A stretch of DNA of 64,000 nucleotides from Sphingobacteriaceae bacterium (GTDB taxonomy: Bacteria; Bacteroidota; Bacteroidia; Sphingobacteriales; Sphingobacteriaceae): NCBI GenBank assembly GCA_029266635.1, contig JAQSWM010000002.1, positions 186,001-250,000 of the forward strand, in the 5' to 3' direction. The notes under the pieces were generated by a model, which searched no databases, was not told the origin of the DNA, and saw only the letters and a list, made by a program, of their open reading frames with translations. Shown here piece after piece: positions 51,304 through 59,881 of this stretch. Positions within the stretch are counted from its first letter, which is position 1. Each line of letters begins with the position of its first letter. The position numbers and the translations under genes are program-made.

Positions 51304-54300
51304 AAACTTCTTTTTTTGAGATGATTTTAACAGGTTCTTTCGTCAGAATTATTCTTTCGGGATCGTCCGGATCAAGGGAATTGCTCGCGAGCGTTGCTTT
51401 GCCACGAACCATGACAAACAGATGAGGAAGTACCAGTAAAGAGGTAATGGTTGAAAGGATCAGACCGCCTATTACCGCCTGTCCCAAAGGTGCAATCTGC
51501 TCGCCGCCATCACCCATTCCCAAAGCCATCGGGATCATTCCTGCGATCATAGCCAGGGTTGTCATCATGATTGGTCTTAGTCTTGAAGAGACTGCAAGGA
51601 AAGCTGATAGCGAAGCTTCCATTCCTCGTTTCCTGTTTAGTTCAGCCTGATTTATCAGCAGGACGGCATTAGAGACCGATACTCCCACCGACATAATTAT
51701 TCCCATGTAGGATTGAAGATTTAATGTACTTCCGGCGGCAAGCAAGATCAGTAAACTCCCACCTAAAACCGCAGGCACTACCGACAGGATGAGTGCGGAA
51801 ACCGCGAAGGATTGATAATAGGCTGTAAGTAAAAGGAAGATCACTACAACTGCAACCACCAGGCCAGTTTGTAATCCATCCATCGTCTCGCGAAGCAGCT
51901 GCAATGTTCCTTCGGTTTTAACGATCACTCCCCGTGGTGCTTCTCCGACATTATTCAAGGCTTGTTCAACAGCTTTCGAAGCGGAGCCAAGATCCTTGTT
52001 ATAGGTATTTGCTTGAACGGTTACGTACCGGTTAGGCCCCTGCCTGTTCACCTGACCGGGCTGTTTGGTTAAGCGAAGCGTGGCTACATCTTCCAAAATA
52101 GGTCGCGCTGATCCGGATTTCAAAGGCAGCGAACGCAGATTGTCGAGTGATTGCATTTCTGCTTCCGGGATCTGTAGCTGCACCTGGAACACCAATCCTG
52201 ATTTCGGATCTACCCAAAGGTTTTTGTTGGTGAACCGCGTGGAAGAGGTCGCTATAGTCAGTGCTTTGGAAACTTCCTGCATGCTTAACCCAAATTGAGC
52301 AACTAATTCCCTGTCGACATCTATTTGGACACTCGGGTACTGAACCGGCTCCACCACCCGTACATCTCTAAAGAACGGAGTTTTCTTTAGTTCCTCTGAT
52401 ATTTTTCCGGCGTGTTGAACAGCAGTTTTCAGAGGTCCGGCAGCCACCTTTATCTGAATGGGAGTATTTGCGCCCTGACTCATAATCTTTTGCACCATTT
52501 CCATGGGCTCGAAAGTCAGCTGCAACTCCGGATATTTGGAGTTGACTGCTTTTCTGAGATTTTCCTTCAATTCTTCAACAGATCCAGAATAGACTCCCTG
52601 ATCAATCGATAATTGAAGAACCGACTCATGAGACCCACTGGTAAACAGGAAGATCGGATTGATCGCAGTAGTCGAAGGCTGTAGTCCTACGTAGGCTGAG
52701 CTAATTTTTACGGCATTGTCCGGCAGTTGCTTTCTGATCAGCAGAGTAACATCTTTCAGATATTTTTCTGCCTTCTCGAGCCTTGTACCCTGCGGTGCTG
52801 CAATTCGCAATTGAATATCTCCGCTGTTACTGGCTGGCAGAATATCGGTTCCGATAAGTAAAGCGGAAAGGCTGATCATCGCTACCACAACGACAGCATA
52901 GAGCGCGACCACCTTCTTTTTGTTGTTTGCCGCTTTTCGGGTCAGTAGTAAATAAGAGCGTTTGAATTTCTCAAAACGGGTGAGTTTCTTCTTATGCAAG
53001 CTCGTTTGGTGATGATGAAAATTATCGGTTTTCATCAGCCAGTTGGCTAAAATCGGAACGAAGGTCTGCGAAGCGATGAAAGATGCAATCATGGCAAAAG
53101 CAACGGCTAAAGACAGAGGCAGGAACATGTCTTTAGGGATCCCGGTCATCATAAATGAGGGAACCAGTACAGCCAAAATACAAAGCAGGATCAGTAGTTT
53201 GGGGATGGATATTTCCAGGAGGGCATCCAGAATAGCCCGGTCTTTGGGCTTCTCCATTTCAAAATGCTGGTGAATGTTTTCGATGGTTACCGTTGCCTCA
53301 TCTACCAGGATGCCGATCGCCAGAGCAAGACCGCTCAGCGTCATAATATTGATCGTCTGACCGAAAATATAAAGCATGATCACCGCCGAGAGGATCGCAA
53401 TCGGAATAGTAAGCACCACAATCAATGCGCCCCGTTTATCGCCCAGGAACAGCAGAACCATTAATCCGGTAAGGATGGCACCGAGAATTCCCTCGTGGAC
53501 AAGATTATTCAAAGCTCTTGAGATGTAGCCGGATTGGTCAAATACATAGTTCACCTTCACATCCTCCGGAAGAGCAGCTTCCAGCATCGGGATTGACTTT
53601 TTCAGGTTGTCGACGACGGTTAGAGTAGAGGCATCTGCTTTTTTGATCACCGGAAGGTACACCGAACGCTTTCCGTTAATGACAGCATATCCGGTTGTGA
53701 TATCCGCTGCATCTTCTACCGTTCCGATATCCTTCACAAAAACCGTAGTTCCGGAGCCTGTTCGAAGCGGCATGTTCAAAAACTCTTCCGGGCCTTTCGC
53801 CATAGTATTTACCGGACTCATCAGATTTTTATCGCCGATTCGGATATTTCCGGCAGGAGATGGGAAACTGTTTTTGGCAATGGCGGTTGTCACTTCCTCT
53901 GCCGACAAACCGTAGGACTGCATCAATCCTGGATCTACTTTTACCACAATCGTGCGTACATTCCCTCCAAATGGAGCAGGCGCTGTAACACCAGGAATGT
54001 TTACAAACATCGGCCGGATCTTGGTGAGTGCTAATGTTTGTAGTTCCGTTATCGTCCGCTTGGGGCTCTCAAATACGAGTTGTCCTACAGGTTGCGAACT
54101 GCCATCAAACCGCACTACCTGCGGAGGAATAGCGCCGGGTGGCAGAAGCGCCATCGCACGGGATACCTGGGCTGAAAGTTCTGCAGAGGACTGCGCCATA
54201 TTGGTGCCCGGATAAAACGTCAGCTTCATCAGGGTAAAACCCTGAATACTTTTAAAGTCGATATCCTTAACACCGCTGACGAATATGAGCAGTTTCTGGA

Positions 54301-54499
54301 ATTCGTTGGCCATAAAACCGTCCATGTAGGCCGGAGTTAAGCCACCGTAGGGCATGGCGATGTAAATAGCCGGAGATTCTATTTCTGGGAATATATCGAC
54401 ATTGATCTTTTTTATTGCTGTGAAGGAAAAGTAGGCAATGGCCAGCACCGCCACCATCACCGTGATGGGTTTCCTCAGAGCAAGTCTTATCATGTTCAT
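51293..54499 (-). CDS. RND efflux permease (HAE1/AcrB-like)
   Basis: A 1068-residue inner-membrane pump with 12 helices. Landmarks: N-terminal RKPITVMVAVLAIAYFS, the proton-relay helix LSGLALAIGILVDEATVTIENI, and the internal duplication after residue 540. The helix-4 pattern (GLALAIGILVDEATV) is that of the hydrophobe/multidrug class rather than the heavy-metal class. Substrate not predictable. Between the TolC gene and the adaptor in one operon. Confidence 0.93.
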   Translation of the reverse strand: MNMIRLALRKPITVMVAVLAIAYFSFTAIKKINVDIFPEIESPAIYIAMPYGGLTPAYMDGFMANEFQKLLIFVSGVKDIDFKSIQGFTLMKLTFYPGTNMAQSSAELSAQVSRAMALLPPGAIPPQVVRFDGSSQPVGQLVFESPKRTITELQTLALTKIRPMFVNIPGVTAPAPFGGNVRTIVVKVDPGLMQSYGLSAEEVTTAIAKNSFPSPAGNIRIGDKNLMSPVNTMAKGPEEFLNMPLRTGSGTTVFVKDIGTVEDAADITTGYAVINGKRSVYLPVIKKADASTLTVVDNLKKSIPMLEAALPEDVKVNYVFDQSGYISRALNNLVHEGILGAILTGLMVLLFLGDKRGALIVVLTIPIAILSAVIMLYIFGQTINIMTLSGLALAIGILVDEATVTIENIHQHFEMEKPKDRAILDALLEISIPKLLILLCILAVLVPSFMMTGIPKDMFLPLSLAVAFAMIASFIASQTFVPILANWLMKTDNFHHHQTSLHKKKLTRFEKFKRSYLLLTRKAANNKKKVVALYAVVVVAMISLSALLIGTDILPASNSGDIQLRIAAPQGTRLEKAEKYLKDVTLLIRKQLPDNAVKISSAYVGLQPSTTAINPIFLFTSGSHESVLQLSIDQGVYSGSVEELKENLRKAVNSKYPELQLTFEPMEMVQKIMSQGANTPIQIKVAAGPLKTAVQHAGKISEELKKTPFFRDVRVVEPVQYPSVQIDVDRELVAQFGLSMQEVSKALTIATSSTRFTNKNLWVDPKSGLVFQVQLQIPEAEMQSLDNLRSLPLKSGSARPILEDVATLRLTKQPGQVNRQGPNRYVTVQANTYNKDLGSASKAVEQALNNVGEAPRGVIVKTEGTLQLLRETMDGLQTGLVVAVVVIFLLLTAYYQSFAVSALILSVVPAVLGGSLLILLAAGSTLNLQSYMGIIMSVGVSVSNAVLLINQAELNRKRGMEASLSAFLAVSSRLRPIMMTTLAMIAGMIPMALGMGDGGEQIAPLGQAVIGGLILSTITSLLVLPHLFVMVRGKATLASNSLDPDDPERIILTKEPVKIISKKEVYEI

Positions 54500-54505
54500 C
54501 TTGTT

Positions 54506-55879
54506 CTATTTGAATTGGTTAGAGAGATAGCTAAAGTCGCCTGATAGTTCCGAGCGGGCAATCACCTGATCCCAGAATTGCTGGTAGGCTTCAATGTTTA
54601 CCTTTTCGGATTGCTGAAGAAGTAACTGGATCTGCAGCAGTTCGGTCAGATTGATCAGACCATTCTGATAGCGCGATAAATACAGTTCATACGCTTTCCG
54701 GGCCTTATCAACCGCGCCATTGGTCTTTTCAACCCGCTTCTTACTTTCAGTTAAGCGGCTGTTAACAGATTGTAATCCGGTATTTAACTGCAGGCTCTGG
54801 GCCTCAAATCTTGATTGAGTAGCAGCTTGTTGTTGCTTAATCCGGTTTCGTTCTGTGATACTATTGAAGGCACTGCTGATATTCCAGGTCAGACCAAGGC
54901 CAATTAAATAATTACTATTCTGATTATTGAAACCAGACGACCATCCGGAATTTACGACGCCATCACTCCCAATGCCACTTCCTCGTGAACTAAGTCCCCC
55001 AAGAATCGACACGCTTGGAAACAGTTTTCGGGCGGCAACTTCAGTCCTTAACTTGTCATTCTCCAACTGATCCGAGATAACATTTAAGTAGGGATGACCA
55101 GTGGCTGATGTATCCGCAGGCGAAAGCGGAGTGGCTGAAAGATAGTTTGAAAAGCTAAAGCCAACGTTTTTTTCGTCAACAGGTACTAGCTCTGTCAAAC
55201 GGACTTTGCTTGCTTCAAGTTGACCCTTCCAGTCGTCGAGCTCTCCCAACGTTTGCAGGTAGGAAGAAGCGGCAAGCAGGGTATCTGCACCTGGTTTTAA
55301 GCCTGCTTCAGCCAAGGTCTTGGAAAGTTCTACGATTTCCTTGACGCGTTCCGCATTGTCTTTTGCCCATTGCAGTTTTGAGCCGGTATAGAGAATATCG
55401 GAATACAAGCGGCTTACCTTGGCCTGTACCGACAATTTAGTCGCATCAAAAGTGCTTTCTGCCTTTTGGATGTTCGCTTGTGCAGCCTGTATGGCTTTCC
55501 TTTGTCTACCGAATTCGAAAACGTGCCAGTCCATGAGAACTGACCCAAAAGTGTTTGCAGCGGCTGAAGCTCCGGAAATTGCCGGATTGCCACTTACATT
55601 GAATGTACCCGGTAAAGGGAAGAATGCACCTGTACTTCCGGCAAAAGTGCCGTAAGAGTTTTGCACCTGCAACTGTAAATTGGGTAGAAAGTCGTTTTGC
55701 AGTTCCCTTTTCTGATATTCTGATTCCCGTATCAGGGCCTGTTTTTCCGACAAGCCCGGGTACCCCGAAAAGGCGGCTTCCCACGCCTCCGAAAGGGATA
55801 GTCGTCTCTCTTGCGAGAAAGACTTAAGATTGACAAGCAGCATGAAAACCGCCGTCAAATAAAGCTTCTGCTTTATCAT
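54506..55879 (-). CDS. TolC-type outer-membrane efflux protein
   Basis: A 457-residue outer-membrane factor with a signal peptide (TAVFMLLVNLKSFSQE) and the two OEP repeats; landmarks are LSLSEAWEAAFSGYPGL, then LEASKVRLTELV and YQNGLINLTELLQIQLLLQQSEKV near the end. It completes the tripartite pump with the permease (6-bp gap) and adaptor. Confidence 0.92.
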   Translation of the reverse strand: MIKQKLYLTAVFMLLVNLKSFSQERRLSLSEAWEAAFSGYPGLSEKQALIRESEYQKRELQNDFLPNLQLQVQNSYGTFAGSTGAFFPLPGTFNVSGNPAISGASAAANTFGSVLMDWHVFEFGRQRKAIQAAQANIQKAESTFDATKLSVQAKVSRLYSDILYTGSKLQWAKDNAERVKEIVELSKTLAEAGLKPGADTLLAASSYLQTLGELDDWKGQLEASKVRLTELVPVDEKNVGFSFSNYLSATPLSPADTSATGHPYLNVISDQLENDKLRTEVAARKLFPSVSILGGLSSRGSGIGSDGVVNSGWSSGFNNQNSNYLIGLGLTWNISSAFNSITERNRIKQQQAATQSRFEAQSLQLNTGLQSVNSRLTESKKRVEKTNGAVDKARKAYELYLSRYQNGLINLTELLQIQLLLQQSEKVNIEAYQQFWDQVIARSELSGDFSYLSNQFK

Positions 55880-55964
55880 GCTTATAAAAATTTTAAGAAA
55901 TGAATAGAATTAAAGCTGCCTGTTAAGGCAGGAAATGATCAAGCCAGATTGGCTTAGGGAAGGA

Positions 55965-56456
55965 TCAAATCAGAAGTAATCTATTCTTTATATAGAGGGG
56001 TGTGCTATTGAAAGCAAATGACGCTTTCGAAAAATAAGTTGAAGCGGCGTTATGAAGAAGAGCGAGAAGCGCAGCTGCAATAAGGCCAAGAAGAGTAGGT
56101 AAAAATAATGCCAGGGGCAATACTGAATCCAGTGCTTTCCAGCTTTTTGCATCGACATTTTGAAGTGTCGTTTCATCATCTGCCGAGCATAACTGAGAAC
56201 TACCAACTTGTACCTCATCGTTTGTGGCCCTGATCTTCTTAACCCCACTAGCCATGCTAGATTCCGTACGAACTGAACCTTGAAGGAATGCTTCAATACT
56301 TTTCCTCACCGCACAGGTTGATAACAGCAAGCAAGTAACAAGTAGTCCCAAAATGATAGTTTTAAGGCTGCTTGCTTTCCTGACACTGCTTATTATCCCG
56401 GAGTTGAACATCGGCTGCAAAGATAAGGGCTTAAGGGGCAGAACCACAAGTAACAT
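55965..56456 (-). CDS. Small protein of unknown function upstream of the RND operon
   Basis: A 163-residue frame (148 if it starts at the Met 16 codons in). It has a lipoprotein-like stretch ILGLLVTCLLLSTCAVRKS, a polar middle, and a C-terminal helix (LALFLPTLLGLIAAALLALL). Small Cys-containing proteins often precede RND operons in Bacteroidota, so a genuine gene is likely although its role is unknown. Its ATG directly abuts the stop of the upstream gene. Confidence 0.6.
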   Translation of the reverse strand: MLLVVLPLKPLSLQPMFNSGIISSVRKASSLKTIILGLLVTCLLLSTCAVRKSIEAFLQGSVRTESSMASGVKKIRATNDEVQVGSSQLCSADDETTLQNVDAKSWKALDSVLPLALFLPTLLGLIAAALLALLHNAASTYFSKASFAFNSTPLYIKNRLLLI

Positions 56457-57884
56457 TTAAATTAGGTGGAAGTTTTGATAGTTCTTTACATGGAATGGAC
56501 AGTGCATTGCCAAGTACGAAACTACTGCGTCAAATAATTTGATCTTCGTATTCTGTCGGTTTTTTCCATATTTCTCCGGCACTCCCTGAGAGGTAATAAA
56601 AGCGGCACTATACACCTTCTCTTTGCTCACAGGTTCATCTCCGATAAAGAGTTGTTGAATTCTGCTTCCTTTCGGATTTTCGATCCTCATGAATACCGTT
56701 AATCCGAGACACCTTTTAACATATCCACCCATTTGGCCTAAGGGATCTGTTGAGAAAGTCCGTTCAAGATTTTCTTCCAGCATGTCCTTAATTTCCGATC
56801 CTGTAATTTCGACAGTGGAAATCTCAGGATTCATCGGGGCTAAATTATAAATATCCCACTTTGTAATAGGGCCGGCTGGGATTGGTGCGCCGTAGCGCCA
56901 TCCATTCGAGAAACAAACATCGGCTTTAGTCACTACCTGTACAGCCGAAAGAAGTAAATGGTCGGCAGAACTGTTCAAAGTGTCATACCTGTGCAAAACG
57001 GTTGAAGATTCACCAATAATTTGTTTTTGAAGAGATTCATACCGTTCCTGGCAAGCCTTTATCAATCCTTCTATTTCCTGATCCGGAGCCAAAGACTCCT
57101 GAACCTCTCTAAGTTGGTAGTTGAAACTTTTAATCCTCTTTGATTCTATTTCCAGTTCCAAATGTCCAAGAAACGAACCATGGCAACCACTTTGAATAAC
57201 AATTGTGTCATCCACCAAAACCGGGTCAAATAATCGGTTATGAGTATGGGCACTTAGGCAGACATCAACGCCCCGAACCTGCGATAGTATTTTGACATCT
57301 TGAGGGAAACCATTATGAGATAATAGTATCACAAGATCAGCACCCTGATCCCTTATTTCTTCAATAAATTTAGGCAGTTCATCAATGCCGGTAGTTACAC
57401 TTATTCCATCACTGAATTGTTCCGGCATTGTTTTGTCGATGATATTGGAGCAAATTCCAATGGTAGCTACTTTTATTTCTCCCACCTGTTGCAGAGAATA
57501 TGGCTTCAGCAGGCGCTCTTTTTCGGCATTATAAACGTTGATCCCTAGAATGGGATAGCTAAGTTGTTTGGACAGATGCAACAACTGCTGCGGGCCAAAC
57601 GCAAAATCCCAGTGCCCTACCATCGCGTCGAATCTTATTTCATTTAGGATTGGTATGAGAACTTCTCCCTTCGACTCAACTACGGGGAGCGTACCATGAA
57701 ATGTATCGCCGCCATCAAAAACAAGAGTATGAGGATTATCCTTTCTGATGCTTTTGATCAGAGTCTGAATCCTCGAATATCCCCCCGCAGTTCTTACAAC
57801 ATTTCCATTCCCCGTAAAAAATAGTTCAGGGTGTAGTTCTAAATATCCGTGAACGTCATTAATAAAAGCGATTGATAGTTTCAT
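56457..57884 (-). CDS. 5'-nucleotidase/SoxB-like metallophosphoesterase
   Basis: A 475-residue protein with the N-terminal calcineurin-like domain (FINDVHGYLE, VFDGGDTFHG, VGHWDF, LLSHNGFPQD and LSAHTHNRL giving the dinuclear metal site) and the C-terminal 5'-nucleotidase domain (ITGSEIKDMLEENLERTF). Family members hydrolyse nucleotides, and SoxB relatives release sulfate from SoxY-bound sulfur. No signal peptide is seen, which is odd for either role. The DsrE and rhodanese neighbours favour a sulfur-related task, but this is inference. Confidence 0.82.
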   Translation of the reverse strand: MKLSIAFINDVHGYLELHPELFFTGNGNVVRTAGGYSRIQTLIKSIRKDNPHTLVFDGGDTFHGTLPVVESKGEVLIPILNEIRFDAMVGHWDFAFGPQQLLHLSKQLSYPILGINVYNAEKERLLKPYSLQQVGEIKVATIGICSNIIDKTMPEQFSDGISVTTGIDELPKFIEEIRDQGADLVILLSHNGFPQDVKILSQVRGVDVCLSAHTHNRLFDPVLVDDTIVIQSGCHGSFLGHLELEIESKRIKSFNYQLREVQESLAPDQEIEGLIKACQERYESLQKQIIGESSTVLHRYDTLNSSADHLLLSAVQVVTKADVCFSNGWRYGAPIPAGPITKWDIYNLAPMNPEISTVEITGSEIKDMLEENLERTFSTDPLGQMGGYVKRCLGLTVFMRIENPKGSRIQQLFIGDEPVSKEKVYSAAFITSQGVPEKYGKNRQNTKIKLFDAVVSYLAMHCPFHVKNYQNFHLI

Positions 57885-57894
57885 ACATTGCTAT

Positions 57895-58344
57895 TTATGG
57901 ATGAACAATGGCCCAGCCCTCATGATGTCGAATAATAATTTCTCCATTACCGGAAGGGACATACGAAATAAAAGGGAACAATGCACTCTTGTCGATCTTT
58001 CTTTCCCGCAGAGTGTTTTCGCACATGGCAAGGATCACCCCTTTCTGTTGCAGATCTTTCAGTTTTGCCTCAAAAGCCCCCGTTTTTTCATACACCTTCA
58101 CACCGTCTCCAAAGACAATTAATTCGACTTGAAGCTTGCCTTTCAATCGCGGGTCTTCCAGTACATTTCTAATGTTTTTGAGCGTTCCGTTGATTTTTTT
58201 CTCGTCTCCATTGTTTAAAACGTATAAGGCTTTATAAGAATTCAATGTCGCTTTGGCCCCGGTAAATGGACTAGTTTCCTGAGTCCGTGCAGTGCTGAGG
58301 AAAACAAATGCAAAAAGTGTAAGAAGAATTGCTATTCTTTTCAT
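57895..58344 (-). CDS. Exported DsrE-family protein
   Basis: A 149-residue protein with a signal peptide (LLTLFAFVFLSTARTQ). The DsrE fold is seen in KALYVLNNGDEKKINGTL, VELIVFGDGVKVYEKTG and VILAMCENTLRERKID, where the Cys of AMCENTL occupies the usual sulfur-carrier place. DsrE proteins carry sulfane sulfur. Follows the MBL/rhodanese gene by about 60 bp on the same strand. Confidence 0.87.
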   Translation of the reverse strand: MKRIAILLTLFAFVFLSTARTQETSPFTGAKATLNSYKALYVLNNGDEKKINGTLKNIRNVLEDPRLKGKLQVELIVFGDGVKVYEKTGAFEAKLKDLQQKGVILAMCENTLRERKIDKSALFPFISYVPSGNGEIIIRHHEGWAIVHP

Positions 58345-58401
58345 AGTGTTATCTGATTATATGGTCAAGGAGGCTAGCGATGCTAACCCCTCAAATGCTA
58401 G

Positions 58402-59760
58402 CTATTTTTGAAACTCCTTTATCGCTTCGCTGATATCATACACTTCTGCTTTGCCTTTCAGCTTGGAAGAAAGCAGCGAACTTGCAGCGGCGCTACGATA
58501 GCCTCCGGCACAATGAACAGCGACCGGCTTATCCGTTGGAATTTCATTTGCCCGGTCACGGAGTTCCGCTAAGGGAATGGACAGGCTATTCGGGAAGATT
58601 CTTTGTTGTTTTATTTCAGACGGATTTCTCACATCAACGATAGTATATTCTTCCGGATTTTCCTTTAGGTTATTGAGATCTAAAAGTGCTTCTTCCTGCT
58701 CCGCAAAATCAAGAACAAAGCCTTCCTTTATCTGCATTTCATAACCAATAGATGCAGCCCGTTCGATCATCTTCTTTAATTGCTTTTCGTCTTTAGCCGC
58801 CAGGTAAAAGCTTTCTCCCGGTTTGATAATACTGCCCAGCCAGGTTTCAAACTTTTCTCCTTCCATGATATTGACTGAATGAGCAAGATGTCCTTTCTTG
58901 AAATCTTTGTCGTTCCTTACATCCACCACCCAAAGCTGCTTGTCCAGATCTTTTGCATCGCCTTCAGAACTGATCTTCTTCCCGATATGCACACCTGCCA
59001 CACTTGCTGAAAAATCAGGTGCTCCTTTTTTATTCAGATCAACATTGTAGGAAAAGTAAACAGGAATAAAAGGGAGGTCCGAGGTTAACTCTTTCACAAA
59101 TTGTTCTTCCGGCATGTCTTGCAACGACCAGTTATGCTGTTTTTCTTCGCCGATGGTAGAGCTGCTGGCATCTCCTAAAGCCTTTCCGCAAAGTGTTCCG
59201 GCTCCGTGTCCGGGATAGAGTACGACATCGTCGTCCAATTTTGCCAGTTTCTGTCTCAGTGAAAAATACATCTGCTTAGCGAGGTGTTCGCGTAAAGCTT
59301 CCTGCTCTCCTCCGAATTCACGAAGGTCGGGGCGGCCGCAGTCGCCTACAAACAAGGTATCACCGGTAAAAACAGCCTTGTCTTTTCCCTCATGTTCTAA
59401 AACGATGGAAATGCTGTCGGGAGAATGCCCGGGTGTATTCAAAGCCTTCAGCTTAATTTTCCCAAACTCGATTGTATCACCTTCATCAAAAGGGGTGATG
59501 GAATAACTTGCCTTCATCAGCTTGCTTCCGTAGACCTTAACTCGGGTTTTATTCTGGATTTCCCGGTGACTGCTTACAAAATCCGCATGAGGATGAGTCT
59601 CAATCACTCCAATTATTTCAGCCTTGTGCTCCTCCGCAAAGCGATAATATTGCTCAGGATTGCGCGATGGATCTATTAATACGATGCGATTTTCGCATTC
59701 ACTTAGAACTGCATAACTGTACTGGGCTAAATACTTGTCTTCAAACTGTTGTACTTTCAT
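58402..59760 (-). CDS. MBL-fold protein with two rhodanese domains (persulfide dioxygenase-like)
   Basis: A 452-residue protein (ATG 59760). The metallo-beta-lactamase half has ETHPHADFVSSH, FTGDTLFVGDCGRPDL and LYPGHGAG, the ETHE1/persulfide-dioxygenase metal set. The first rhodanese domain (about 245-335) lacks the active Cys (FYLAAKDEKQ in its place). The second has it: VAVHCAGGYRSAAASS. It should act on glutathione or other persulfides, moving sulfur to sulfite or thiosulfate. It diverges from the CoADR gene, and the shared promoter region has a 16-bp palindrome. Confidence 0.9.
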   Translation of the reverse strand: MKVQQFEDKYLAQYSYAVLSECENRIVLIDPSRNPEQYYRFAEEHKAEIIGVIETHPHADFVSSHREIQNKTRVKVYGSKLMKASYSITPFDEGDTIEFGKIKLKALNTPGHSPDSISIVLEHEGKDKAVFTGDTLFVGDCGRPDLREFGGEQEALREHLAKQMYFSLRQKLAKLDDDVVLYPGHGAGTLCGKALGDASSSTIGEEKQHNWSLQDMPEEQFVKELTSDLPFIPVYFSYNVDLNKKGAPDFSASVAGVHIGKKISSEGDAKDLDKQLWVVDVRNDKDFKKGHLAHSVNIMEGEKFETWLGSIIKPGESFYLAAKDEKQLKKMIERAASIGYEMQIKEGFVLDFAEQEEALLDLNNLKENPEEYTIVDVRNPSEIKQQRIFPNSLSIPLAELRDRANEIPTDKPVAVHCAGGYRSAAASSLLSSKLKGKAEVYDISEAIKEFQK

Positions 59761-59788
59761 TTGGATAGATTTTGTGTTTGTTCTCATA

Positions 59789-59863
59789 CAAAAGTATGTC
59801 CAGAATCACTTTTGTTCTGTGACAATTGTCACCGAGCTCCCTTCTGGATTTTGGGGAGATTTG
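59789..59863. promoter_or_regulatory. Divergent promoter with Crp/Fnr-type palindrome
   Basis: TGTGACAATTGTCACC at 59818-59833 (perfect core GTGACAATTGTCAC) fits the TGTGA-N6-TCACA pattern. Towards the MBL gene, TACTTTTG (minus strand, 59796-59789) fits TAnnTTTG. Towards the CoADR gene, GAGATTTG at 59856-59863 is a weaker fit. The palindrome centre is about 42 bp from either predicted start, the class II activator position. Confidence 0.65.
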
Positions 59864-59881
59864 AAGAAACAAAAGTAAAAC

